Made by a program: the position numbers and the translations under genes. Of a DNA stretch of 64,000 nucleotides, positions 23,929 to 36,500 are shown in pieces. Location of the stretch: contig MU001671.1 of the NCBI GenBank assembly GCA_010093515.1, forward strand, positions 287,817-351,816. The letters are read 5' to 3'. This DNA is from Lineolata rhizophorae. Lineage: Eukaryota > Ascomycota > Dothideomycetes > Lineolatales > Lineolataceae. Under the pieces are notes generated by a model, which saw only the letters and a program-made list of their open reading frames with translations, was not told the origin of the DNA and did not search any database. Each line of letters begins with the position of its first letter. The stretch's first letter is position 1.

Positions 23929-26125
23929 GATTGAGTCGGGCAGGGCTGTCCGAGAGGCGGCGGTTGGTGCGGTGGAGGTCCGAAGACTCAAATGGAAATT
24001 GAGCCCGCGTTCATCAAAGAGTGGAAATGGGATTGTCGGTTTGGATGAACCTGATATTGACAAGGCAGGCACGTGATTGTATTCTTTTTGGAATCACACT
24101 TTTGGGAGCAAACTTAGGCTCTGATTGGGCCGTGACGATAGTCCAGGGTCGGAAAATCTAACCGTTATCGATACCACAGGGACTTGGTACATAGAGTGGA
24201 ACATCAAGGACAACCACAAACGGCGCCTAACCAGAGCTCTGGGATTTCGGAAATATGAGTTTTGCTTCTAGAAGGCGAGAGACCTGATATTCCCACGGAA
24301 TCGAACTATTCGTTAATTTACCTGCAATGAAATTCGTACCTTTCCTAATTCGGTAAGCTGAAGCGAAAGCGTAAATACATTCTAGAACCACTGCATCTAG
24401 ACCCATGGCTAGACTTCGAAATGTAATGGATACAATCCATGTTAAGATCCATATGCAGAGGAAGTAGAATCTAAACTCTCCTGCAACCAGGTTACATTTA
24501 ACTTCGGCGACCTTGCTGAGTCACGAGGAATTTCGGTTACTAGATATCACGTGTCCCGGCAAATGTGTTTGGCTAGAGTTTAGTGTGAAGATGTCGGGCT
24601 TGGAAACTTAGTGCCGGCCTGCGTCGGATTTTGAGATCTGCATTTAATCTTTGACCCGAGACAGATACATGGCCGAGGATCACTTTCAGCGCGGAGAATA
24701 GCATGGCACGCACCAGGTTTAACATGTCTAGCGAGTTGGTCGAATTGTCCATCGAGCACGAAGCTGATACAAAAAATGACGAACGAATGCAGTAGGCTAA
24801 TTTCTAACAAAGTTGGAGAGAAGGCACATCAATTACATCTTTTCAAACATGCCGACAGTTCCGGCACAACCTTCTGGCGCTTCAAACAAGGGTGCAGCGA
24901 TGGAGGTCGAGAATACCACATCGTCTTACCGAGTGCAATGTGTTCTGCGAGCAAAAGTCGTAAGGGTCCATTCGACAGTCGCATTTTGACCGTGTACATT
25001 CGTCGACTGAATGGTTACTATATGGGGCAACAAGACATGTAACTAGGCACCGACGTCTCGATAGACTTACGAGAACAAAACTCGAAGTGAATCAGTTAAA
25101 ATTTAGTTATAGCGAGATGAAGCCGCTCCATTAATAAAAGCAGGCGCACGCGAGAAATTTTTCTGGATGCGGTTGCAGCCGCATGGTCACAGCCCGGTCA
25201 TCGCAGCCTAGCTACCGCATGAGTTCCGCAGAACAACCACGAGATCTCATCTAGCCCCTCGTGACCCCTCGAGCTCATCTCGATGCTCTTTGGCTGTTTT
25301 GTATTTCCCCGATATTACTATTACGTTTATACGAGCAGAAAGGCACATCTTCACTTGTGACCTCAAACCCGGGTTCAAGCCTACACCGCATCTTTCTAAG
25401 CACGTAGTCACCATCACGGCCTCAGCGCCGTTGGTTGCAGCGGCCTGTAGCCGAGAAGCGCAGCAAGACCAAGGGGAGAGGTTGCGTGATAAAGCGGGGG
25501 CCTACGGACAGCCCACTATACATGCACGTGACCAAGCTGAACCCCAGGACGCCACCCAAGCCTGGGCGCCTCACTGGCGGGCCTTCTCATTCGCGATGCC
25601 ATCAATACAACCATCTCGACCACTCTCGACCTGGTGCTTGGCTCGTATGCCGCGAGACGCATAGCCACAGCATCCAGGTGCGGCTGCTTCCGCCGTCAAG
25701 GCGCAGCGAGCATCGCCGCATGGGTCCTAAATTTGGCTATCCGCAATGTGACGTGCAGTAGGCGGCAGACCGGTGTAAAACGCGAGATCGAATTTGCGGA
25801 GGTTGCAGCTGCAGGCTGTGCGATGTGTCAGCTATTGTTGCAGTGATGGCGTTGTTGTTGGCGGCGAATGTCCTCGAGGCGGTCGAGTTGGGTATATAAG
25901 GAGGCGGTATAGATGCTGCCCATGATGTCTCATCACCAGCAACAAACATCACATTCCCTTGCATATACTAACATCCTTGCGAATTAGCATTATAAAAACA
26001 ACTTCGCCTCTTGCTTGAGACAATAATCTGTCGTCCTTCGCTTCACATTCAATCCAACAACAGAAAACAACATACCTTCGAAACAGCAACCGTCACTACC
26101 AGTCAACTCTAATACCACAAGAACA
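23929..26125. other. intergenic region between the WD40 gene and the But2-like gene
   Basis: No gene recognised. Frames near 25290-25850 (plus) are short and without family features. The right end carries the promoter of the secreted-protein gene, with a TATA box at 25893-25899. Confidence 0.5.
25893..25899 (+). promoter_or_regulatory. TATA box of the secreted-protein gene
   Basis: A consensus TATATAA (context ggTATATAAG) about 230 bp upstream of the ATG at 26126. CT- and CA-rich sequence of the kind seen in fungal leaders follows. A strong TATA element fits a highly expressed, regulated secreted protein. Confidence 0.55.
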
Positions 26126-26668
26126 ATGAAGTTCACTCTTTCTTCCGTTCTCACGGCTCTCCTCAGCGCATCCGCGCTCGCCGCCCCGACAACCCACGTC
26201 CCCCGTACAGGCTCCCAGCTCGCCCCCACAGTCGTCTCGCACTACAATACGTGGACCGGCGCCATCGACTATGACAAGCCCACCGGCCTGGTCAAGAAGG
26301 GCGGCGGCCCGGAGTACACCTCACTCTTCACCTTCAACTTCGATGGCGTGCCCGATGGCCGCACCTGCAACTTCGTCTTCGACGTCTCAGGCGACCAGTC
26401 CGCCACCGTCGACGGCAGCCAGATGACGCTCTTCACGAGCCGGAACCCGGCCCCGGGACCCACGAGCGGCTGGCCCCCGGGGAACCAGCGCTACGTCGAG
26501 ATGGGCCGCATGGGTGTCTCCAAGACGGGCGAGAACTCCTGGATCTACGGCAGCGGCTCCTTCCCCTGCCCGACGTCCGGCCAGTACGGTTACGAGCTCG
26601 TTGGCGCCGGTGATCGCCTCAACATCGCCTGGACCGATGCTAACGGCGGCCTTCGCATTCGGTACTAA
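26126..26668 (+). CDS. small secreted protein with But2 C-terminal-like domain
   Basis: An intron-free gene for a 180-aa protein. The start MKFTLSSVLTALLSASALAAP is a typical secretion signal, followed by APTTHVPRT. The mature part has TSLFTFNFDGVPDGRTCNF, then ...FDVSGDQSATVDGSQ, a spacer of Pro/Gly and a terminal FPCPTSGQYGYELVG segment with a single Cys. This layout, in which an F-x-FD-x-P...G-x-x-C block opens a beta-rich domain ending in a second Cys, is what I know from the But2 C-terminal family of fungal secreted proteins. The two cysteines could form a disulphide. Members are often abundant extracellular proteins of unknown function, sometimes listed among effector candidates. The family call is by pattern only. 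The ATG context ACAATGAAG is good, and a TATA box lies upstream. Confidence 0.8.
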   Translation: MKFTLSSVLTALLSASALAAPTTHVPRTGSQLAPTVVSHYNTWTGAIDYDKPTGLVKKGGGPEYTSLFTFNFDGVPDGRTCNFVFDVSGDQSATVDGSQMTLFTSRNPAPGPTSGWPPGNQRYVEMGRMGVSKTGENSWIYGSGSFPCPTSGQYGYELVGAGDRLNIAWTDANGGLRIRY

Positions 26669-27411
26669 GTGGCTATCGTTCTCGGGTCTGTAACATTGTC
26701 GCATCCGGCATCGGGAGTCCGGTACTAGCATAGGGTTTTATTGGACCGCATTTAGCATTGCATTGGGTAGGACTTCTTCGGTCAATCATTCGTCGGGCAT
26801 TTTATTCGGCGTTGGGTATACTTCTCAGGACATTCATTTTATCCCCTCTGCATGATTCCCCTTCATGCTTTCGATCCTTTCTGGTGCAAGATACTGCGCC
26901 ACGATACATATCTAGCATGTACTTCTATTCTTCATAGACATTAGTAACTAGAACTCCATTCGCTTCTACGATTAGAAAGGGGGATGTGGTACGTGAGAAC
27001 TTACCCTGTATTACCGCACGTGACACGCAAGCAAATCACAAGAATCAAATATTCCTTCCTAACTTTCAACGTGTACTACAATGCATCATCAAGCGTTCAC
27101 TCCTGTATTGCAATTATCAATAGATCGACCGCACCGTCTAGTTTCGTAGAGAATGAGAGGAGGCTAATCAATATCTGCAAGGTCGCTCAAACTCCCAAAA
27201 TTGTATGATGCCTAGCAAAATGAAAATAATGACCTAGCCGCGTCCCCAAGATAATAGAGACATAGTACCATTTCATTGCAGGCGCGTACGCCGCATCTAG
27301 CCGCAAACACTCTGACTTCTCGTTTTTCCAAACAGAGCGGACTATACGGTCAAAGTAGTTTATGGCGCTAACTTGAACCAGCGACTACGCCCCCGCGTCC
27401 CTGTGCGCCGC
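26669..27411. other. spacer between convergent genes
   Basis: The 3' flanks of the But2-like gene (+) and SAR1 (-) meet here. T-rich sequence follows the first stop codon, consistent with fungal 3' ends. No further gene was recognised. Confidence 0.5.
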
Positions 27412-28890
<1,479 letters not shown>

Positions 28891-30979
28891 GTTGAAAAGC
28901 GAGCAGGGAGACTAAGAACGGTCTAGAAAGATGCCTAAGGCGGTATGGAAGAAAGACAAGGGAGGATGCAGAGCCGATGGAGCGCACGAAGCCCAGCGAG
29001 AAATGGTGGCCGGGGACGCAAACTGGTGGTGAGACTTGCGACCTTCGCGTGAAAGACGGCGGGAGGCTGGCTGCGTTGGGTGGAAGCGTACATCTGGCGT
29101 CGGGTCGTCGCCGGGAATCGCCCGCTTGGCGAGAATTGCCGCACTTCACCGCCCCGTCCTCGAGCTACCGGCTTGCCGAGGACAAGGCTTGATAGGCGCC
29201 TCAAACACCTGGAGCTTGATGGCGACAGACACTCGAAGTATATAATTACGTCTGCTGGTAGAGGTTCGACGCCAGATTTGGGATCGCGGAACGGTAGCCT
29301 TCTCTAAGTCTTTTTTGTCATCCAAGAAAGTGCGTTGGGCGAGCCCGGGTCCTTGTCCACGCAAAACGCTGACAACACCATGTATATCGCTCATTTAACT
29401 AAAATTATAGCTCCACGTTTTGCCGAAATGTTCAAGGAACTGTCTCATAGTCCTATATGGTATCAAATCTTCACGTTGCACAGAAACTTGTTATCGCTCT
29501 GTCCCGATGGACGAATGGGGGGTGCTCTGTATGGATCCGACTGCGTAAAAGTCCAAAGCGCAGTCCTACGTAGTATTCTCAAGCGTAATAACGTACAAGA
29601 TTATGTGTCGACATCCTAGGCCGAGCCCATCGCAGCCATCCACATATCGTCAACGCAGCCAGCAACCTATCGCTTTGTCCCGCTACCAGCGCCACGTGGA
29701 CCGCAGGCACGGAAGCGTAGCGACATCCCCAACCCTCACCTTCCCCCAAGCCCTCTATTCCGCCGCCAAAGCAGCTCTCCATTCCGTCCATCGAGCCATT
29801 GCATAGCCCATCGGCCGCGCGGCCGAGGCAGAACGCCAATCCGGCGGGATACAGGCCCTAGAACCGCCATCGTGCTTACGCAGGTATCCACGGCAGCACG
29901 CGAGACCCGCTCGCCGTGCGGCTGACCACGGCATTACGTCGAAACCGCGGACGCCGGCCCAGAGCCTTAGGCTTGCGCACGATGGCTGGAACATTGACAG
30001 GAGATGCCGTATTCGTACGCCGAGATGCGAGAGGCTTCGTCGGGTCATAGTTGTAACATGTTCTAGAAAGCAAGACACTTAAGATACCGTAGACGATGAC
30101 GCAGAATTGCTCATTGTGTACATAGTACGCGTGGAACGATTGCCTAAGTACAGACTTGCAGAGTCATCCATCGGCCCGCCCTCCGACATCTACGCCAAGG
30201 CTGGAAAATTTATGCACAGGAATAGACAAAATGCAGTAAGTTAAAAAGTATATACAAGCAGGAAAAATTAAAAGAACAAAAGTTCTTACTCCGCCTTATC
30301 GGCCTACTTTTGTGGCTACGTGACACCTAAGAGCCACGCGCATGGACAGGCATAATGAAGGGAGGCGGAAAGGGAGGATACAATAGGGGGATGGCAAGTC
30401 ATTCATGTCGTATTCCGTTCAGGAAAAAGACAACGAAGACATTCGTCAGCCGTCAGCCACACATCCACGTCCCACACACATACATGCATGCATACCATTC
30501 TACGCCACGCTACAACATAGCCCAACCTAAACCTAGCGCTTGCGTGGTACATATGTACGAAACGTACGTGTCGCCGCGTAATGAAGTAGAACATCCGCAT
30601 TTCGCCCCGAAGAGAAAGGCAAGCCCACGAAACAGTAAAAGAAAAGAAAGGAAATTGCAAAAGGGCCTCCATGATACGAGAAGATGAAAGTACAAGCGAG
30701 CGCCATTGCCCCCCATAAAACTCCCTTGACAAGGGAGTATAATGATGATGAAAAAAGCCAAATATCAAAACGTCAAGTTAAAAGCCAGTACATAAAAAAG
30801 CCTTTGGTGGGGGAAAATAAAAGGGGAAAAAAAAGAATTTCCCCGCCAATTGCAAGAACGCTCATTTTTCGCTATGACATTGGAAAAGTCCCTTTGCCCC
30901 GCGCACCAAAGATGTCAAAAAATGCAGCGTCAGCGCGCATCGTAAACCAAGAAGCACAAGAACAGGCAGAAAAGCTTTT
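28891..30979. other. SAR1 upstream region and 3' flank of the DUF3295-like gene
   Basis: No gene recognised in 2.1 kb. Short frames occur at 28977-29300 and 29600-30080 on both strands without family features. From 30240 to 30960 the plus strand is A-rich, which is T-rich on the coding strand of the following gene, and probably includes its 3' untranslated region. Confidence 0.5.
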
Positions 30980-33505
30980 TCAAAGAGAGAGGATATGCTG
31001 CTGAGCGCGCTCGCCCGCATCCTCCCCGACCGCTTCGAACGGTCCCAACGGCCCCGGCGGCCTCTTCCCGCCCTTATGCGTCGCCGCCAGCCCAAGCCCC
31101 ATCTCGCGCATGCGCTCGCAGCCCTTGCCGGGCGGCATCGGCGGCACCCGGCGCTCCTTGTCCTTGTTGCCCACCTTCCAGCAGTGCTTCTGGAACAGCT
31201 TCTCGCGGCGCAGCTGGCGCTTCTTCTCAAGACCCTTGACTATGTCGATGGCGCCGCGGGCGGAGCGGGCGGCTGGTTGCTGCTGATCCTGGGCAGACTG
31301 GTCCTCGTTGCTGCCTTCTTCGGGGACGACCACCACCATCATGCCCATGGGGAACATGTGCCTCTGGCGCGGCAGCGACGACGCGACGCCCCGAGCGGCC
31401 GCAGGCCGCTCGCCAAGCTGCATGACGTACGGATTGTACGTTTCCGCGGCGTTGGAAACGCGCGGCGAGCGCTGGAACGACGTGCGGCGCGTTGGAGGTG
31501 GGGACCGGATGCGGCCGGCGGGCGGAGGAGAGCGCATACGCTTCGGAGAGTGGAGGCCGAATAGACGACGGGGAGGCGGAGACCGACAGCGCTTGGCGGG
31601 AGGCGGAGACCGACAGCGCTTGGCGGGAGGCGGAGGCGAGCGCATACGCTTAGGTGACAGGCGAGGGGAGCGCTTGAAAGGCTTAGCAGCAGGACACTCG
31701 TTTTCCTCGTCGCCGTCAGGTTGACCCATCATAAACATATGGTCACTCTCTTCAGCCTCTGGAACGTCATCCTCGTCGTCTTCCTCGTCCATCTCCGGAT
31801 CAGACGTTGGGAAGGTCGGGTCAATGTCCTGGGGAGTGACCTTGTGCTTGGCGGCCCTGCGCTGCTCCAGACAGGACAGATAGGCCTCCTCGAGAGGGCG
31901 GTCCTCGTCCAGCGTGCCACAGACGAAATCGGTGCTGTCGGGAAGGTCGGGAGTGATTGGGCGGATCTGCATTGGCTGGGATTTCCGACGTTTGGCGACA
32001 CCATGCGTCTTCAGAGAAACACACGCGCTGCTCATGGAGCCAACTGGGGACGGCGAGGCACTGCTACGACCACGAGGCACATTGCGGATGAGGTCGAGGT
32101 GGTCGGTCGAGGTAGCGGCGGTCGAACGGCCAGGGGCCCACCAGTTGCAATCCGAGTCGTTGTCGCTCTCGTCAGAGCTGGCGAAGCCGTGTTCGTCGTC
32201 GGAATGGAAGCCATCGTCCGAATCATCCTCCACCGAGGCTTGTTCGTCCTCTTCGACATCCTCTTCGTCGAGTGCGTCTCTGTCTTCGTCTTCCTCGTCC
32301 TCCTCGGCCTCTTCTTCCTCCTCAATAGCTTCATCCTCCATGGCCTCCTCCTCGGCCTCTTCTCCTAGTTGGCGAAGCTTGTTCTCAATGTGCAGGGTAT
32401 CATTGACGGTCAAACGCATCCTATGGCAGGTAGACTCCTGAACCCACTCATCGACCTCTTCCTCGGAGCTCGCAAACTCGTGAAACCTCGTCGCCTCCCT
32501 CTTGTTCAATTCGGCGTAATTATCGCTGTACTTGCGCGGTCGGAACAACAGGGCAGTCTTGCGCGTACCCTTCGGAGACTCGTTCCGAACCGTCGCATCC
32601 GAGTCTCGATGGGCTCGCACATTCTGCACCTTAGGAGAGACATACAGCCGGCGGGGCGGGGGTGGCGGGCTGACCAGACGGCCATTGGAGCGGGGTTTCG
32701 CGATGCTTTCTTTTGGGTTGCTGTTGTTGCTAGACGAGTTCCGCGTAGGGCAGACGAACTTAAGTGAGCAGGGCCGTTTCGAGGGTTCCTTCGGTTCCGC
32801 AGGCTTGGTCGCTGTGACCGCTGCCGAGGGCTCCGGCGAAGCCGACGAGCCCGAAGCCAGCTTAGTGGCTTCCTTCTTCCCGCATGCAAACGTAATGCAA
32901 CGCTTGCGGCCCAGGCCGGCTTCGACCGCAGTCTCGCCCCGTGTGGAAGGCGGAACGGCTGGGTGGGACGTGGGTGGCACAGGAACAACATCGTGTTCCT
33001 CATTGTGGATAGCGACACGTACTTCAGGCTCCGGTTTCTGGAACCCCGGTGCCAGGCCACGGAACGAGGCAGGTGGCAAGGGAGGGCTTGGCGTGCTCGT
33101 CCTCGTGCCAGGGCTCGTGAGCCCACCGTCGCTCGTCAGCTCGGCCGTGGAGGCCGCGCTGCCGTTGCTCCATGCCGAGCACGTAGACATTCCCCTTATC
33201 GGAAGGCGGAACACCTGCGGCTCCTCTTCCTCATGGGCATCAGACTCCGACGTGTGGATGGCTTGTGTCAGGAGCGAAGATTTGCAAGCCTGGGGAGCAG
33301 GAGCGGCCTTGTCGAAGCGGTCGGTGGAGGGAAGGCGTGGCTGAGATGTAGAAGGGCGAGGAGTCTGTTCGTCTGGGGGTTCGTCCGCGTCGCCAACGAC
33401 CTCCTCGGACGCGGCGAGCGTCGATTCAACCGCCGTTACGAGCGGCTGCATCGCGGTGTCTCGTCCTCCGTGCATACCGTGCTGCAGTCGCCAATTCAAG
33501 GCCAT
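30980..33505 (-). CDS. large low-complexity protein, DUF3295 / Mks1-like
   Basis: A single open frame of 841 aa starting MALNWRLQHGMHGG. Most of it looks disordered: Ser/Pro/Thr-rich in the N-terminal half. A conserved-looking block PRKYSDNYAELNKREATRF...ASSEEEVDEWVQE is followed by a highly acidic Glu/Asp run (about residues 385-450). A basic block follows with five or six RSPPP motifs (DNA about 31500-31690). The last 100 residues are basic, with IDIVKGLEKKRQLRREKLFQ, PPGKGCERMREMGLGL and HKGGKRPPG. That C-terminal pattern recalls fungal DUF3295 proteins, which include the yeast nutrient-signalling regulator Mks1; I rate the family assignment as moderate. NWRLQHG could be the tail of a DUF1752-like motif continued in an upstream exon, so the true N-terminus may lie beyond 33505. 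Probably nuclear or cytoplasmic regulatory. Confidence 0.75.
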   Translation of the reverse strand: MALNWRLQHGMHGGRDTAMQPLVTAVESTLAASEEVVGDADEPPDEQTPRPSTSQPRLPSTDRFDKAAPAPQACKSSLLTQAIHTSESDAHEEEEPQVFRLPIRGMSTCSAWSNGSAASTAELTSDGGLTSPGTRTSTPSPPLPPASFRGLAPGFQKPEPEVRVAIHNEEHDVVPVPPTSHPAVPPSTRGETAVEAGLGRKRCITFACGKKEATKLASGSSASPEPSAAVTATKPAEPKEPSKRPCSLKFVCPTRNSSSNNSNPKESIAKPRSNGRLVSPPPPPRRLYVSPKVQNVRAHRDSDATVRNESPKGTRKTALLFRPRKYSDNYAELNKREATRFHEFASSEEEVDEWVQESTCHRMRLTVNDTLHIENKLRQLGEEAEEEAMEDEAIEEEEEAEEDEEDEDRDALDEEDVEEDEQASVEDDSDDGFHSDDEHGFASSDESDNDSDCNWWAPGRSTAATSTDHLDLIRNVPRGRSSASPSPVGSMSSACVSLKTHGVAKRRKSQPMQIRPITPDLPDSTDFVCGTLDEDRPLEEAYLSCLEQRRAAKHKVTPQDIDPTFPTSDPEMDEEDDEDDVPEAEESDHMFMMGQPDGDEENECPAAKPFKRSPRLSPKRMRSPPPPAKRCRSPPPAKRCRSPPPRRLFGLHSPKRMRSPPPAGRIRSPPPTRRTSFQRSPRVSNAAETYNPYVMQLGERPAAARGVASSLPRQRHMFPMGMMVVVVPEEGSNEDQSAQDQQQPAARSARGAIDIVKGLEKKRQLRREKLFQKHCWKVGNKDKERRVPPMPPGKGCERMREMGLGLAATHKGGKRPPGPLGPFEAVGEDAGERAQQHILSL

Positions 33506-36500
33506 TCCAGCACGGGTAGGGTATAATAACGAGTCGAGGAAACACGCAAGACCGAGATCTTACAGTCTTACGAGCGCCCCGGTGGAAGGGTAAATGGCGG
33601 CTAGCCGAAGAAGAAAATAAACCCGAAGTGGGATTCGCTCGAAGGGAGGAATGAGGAGCAAAGACAGCAGTTGGAGGGTGAACGGATTGTGGTCGACAAA
33701 ATCGGGCAGCAACAAGCTACCAGAGGTAAATTCCAAGCAGGCTGTAAGGAAGAGCGTGAATCTTCGATCAGTGACGAGTTTGATTTGTCAAAGGGAGCCG
33801 GTCCCTACGGACGCCTCTGCTATAATATGATGGGCATGGTGCAAGTAGCGGGTAGCGGCGTAATCTGAAGACGATCTGTAAGGGCGCTGCCATCAGGGCA
33901 TACGTGTTAGCACAGCTATCCAAAAGACGTGGCCAAAGGCCAAGGAGGTCTTGTGGCTGGCCTTACCACAGGCGGCGCGGCGGGCGAGGCACAGGCAAAG
34001 GGCGCGTGGCGATGCTCTTGGAAGGCCGGCTGAGCGGGTGCCGAACGGCGAGCAGGTGGAGATGCACCGGTCGGAGCGACGCAAGAGAGGAACGGTGGAG
34101 CTTGCGCGTTTCGCGGCAGCTATCGCGGGCGAGCAGAAGCCCGTGCTACGGGAGCGGGTCGAGGTCCAGGGGAGCGAGGACGCAGGAGCGAAGCGACGGG
34201 CAGCTGTGGTTGTTATGGGCGGTGGAGAGACGGAAGCGGGCCAAGACGTGCTTGCAGGGAGCAGGGCGGTCGCAACCTTTAAGCGGGCGGCAGGGTGGGC
34301 ATGTGGGCGGGAGCGGCGTCGGCGGCGGCGGCGACGGCGCGCCCAAGAAAGAGATTTGCACCACGCACGCCTGGCTCCCGCGGATTACTCGAGATTATTC
34401 CCTCGCGCTCGCCCGCACCGCTCCGCCCCGGATTGTTCCTGGTGCTGCATTCGCGCAGCTCCACCCGCCGGTGCGGCCGCAGAAAAAGAATCCCGGCGCG
34501 GAAGAAAAGGGGAGGAAAAGGCGCTTCTCGGCTTACTTCCTTTTCTTTTGCCCGGTGCGACCGCGTGGGACGGCGTAAAAAGTTTGCAATTCCCAAGCAA
34601 TGGCTGCTCCGCGCACCAGCGCGGCAGCGAGACACGACCATACTTAGGCCGGGTACCTCCTGCTACACACGGTCCACCGTCCAGCACGACAATAAAAGTC
34701 GCGGTCAAATTGCTCCCCGTTCCGGCGGGCTTTTTGCTTGGCCTGTGGATCCCAATGCCCAAAGAATTCATCGTGCAGGCCGCAGCAGCCGCCCCGTGGA
34801 TCCACAACTGGAACCCCCAAGGCACAGTAAGCCGGTCGCCAGCCCTATTACATTCGGGGGGTCCATCGTACGGAACGGGCGTCCCTGATTTGCGGATTAC
34901 GGCAGAGCAAAAGTCTTCGGAGTCCTTGGAAAGCCGTTATGATTTCATCGCTCCGCGTCGCGCTGGAGACGGCATAGCCACCAGGGTGGCCAAGCAGGAA
35001 CTGGGCGGGCGTCGAAATCCGGATCGTGTCCGGCGGCGTCGCACCCTACGTCCCTCAACCACCCGCGCAAGAACATGACAAACCACCTGATGCACTGCAT
35101 TCCACGCTTTCCCTCGCCCTCGGACCCCGTCTGGCCGCTCGATGACATCGGCCTGGTATGATTCTCGCCGCAATTGCGCACCGCGAGCGCGGAATCCCGC
35201 GTTAGCTCGGAGAAGGCAGAGCGTCGCGGGGCGGCCACCGCCGTGCGCCCGTCGCGCGCGTCCCTCTCGCAGCACTGGCCGGGCGCCGCACGGCGCCGGA
35301 GACAGCTGGAGTCGAGGCGCGTTACCCTCGCAGAGCCCAGAGATGGGCGCCGAGGCCGGCTGCAGAAGAAGACCCTGGCTTCTGCGCTTGGCATGCACCT
35401 GGCCCGTTCGGACTGGCGGTGCCCCTCCTCTGGCTGCAACGAGCCCGGCTGCCTCATGCAACGCTTGAGCACGCTCGATACGCTCTTCGGCCATACTCCC
35501 GCCTCTGTCGCGCCTGCAGGGCATGTGAAGGGTTCCGTTCACCCCAGCCCCGTCCGCCTGGCTCCCGCTAGCTTGTCGGACGACGGGCAGCGCTGCAGAC
35601 GCGAGCCGGCACCGGCGCTCGTCGGGCCTTGCGGCCTGCCTCACCGCTGCCGTGCGCGCCCACAGGTGCCAACGCTTCGACGGACAAAGACGCAACGAGG
35701 CTGCCCGTCTGCGACGTCGACGGCCGGGCGCCGAAGCATACATACCGCTTATTTTCCGAACAAAGCGCCCGCATATCCAAAGAACTGTTGAATTATAGAT
35801 TGGGTGGCGGCCTCACCGTGGAGGGTGAGCTCCGTACTCAGGGACGACGGCAGCCCTTTCGCGGCTGATTTGATTCGTCTACCATCTCCCCATGCTCCTG
35901 CTACTTACCTTCGCACATACATACATACCTACCCAGCTCGTATCTTGGCCCGTCAGATGAGATCATCGCCGTCTCAACTCACACCGCTCCACTAAGTCCA
36001 GTGTGGAAGAAAGCAGCTATCGTCGACCATCCGTTGGAATTCTGCGCTTGCGCTGAGCTAGTCAGATGACGGGCGCCGAAGCGCGCGCAGCGCGCCGACG
36101 ACCGCCTCTATCAAATCGTTAGCATGTCGCGCGACTTGCGACTAAACGAGCGGCCGTCCGGGACATCGAGGCAGTTGAACGGGCCAGCAAGGCCGCCGAG
36201 CGATGTTTGGACTGCTTCAGGAGCGGCGCTAAGCGCATTGTCGAGCGTCTAATTCGCCCGCCCATGTGGTCACGCATCGGCCGCCCGAGTTAGTCCTGCA
36301 CTCCACACTTTCACCCCCCGGAGCACGCGAGCTTGTTTTCCCTCCCTCTCGCGCGAAATGATGCTAGTTACAGGCGTGGGGTTGGCTGCCGGCGCTCCTC
36401 AGCTGCTGCTGTAGTAACTGCTGCCACTGCCTGTCGCGCATCGCAAGCGCCTTCTCGCCGAAGTGTTGCCACCTTTTATTCCACGATCGTCTCTCCAGTT

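Noticed and set aside
25360-25400. GGTTCAAGCC, resembling a tRNA B box
   Set aside because: No matching A box at the right distance upstream and no cloverleaf arms.
33951-35078. 375-codon plus-strand frame in GC-rich DNA
   Set aside because: Overlaps equally long frames on the other strand; Arg-rich composition, no motif, no splice logic.
34937-35743. 268-codon minus-strand frame
   Set aside because: Same GC-rich stretch, Arg/Ala-rich, no family features.
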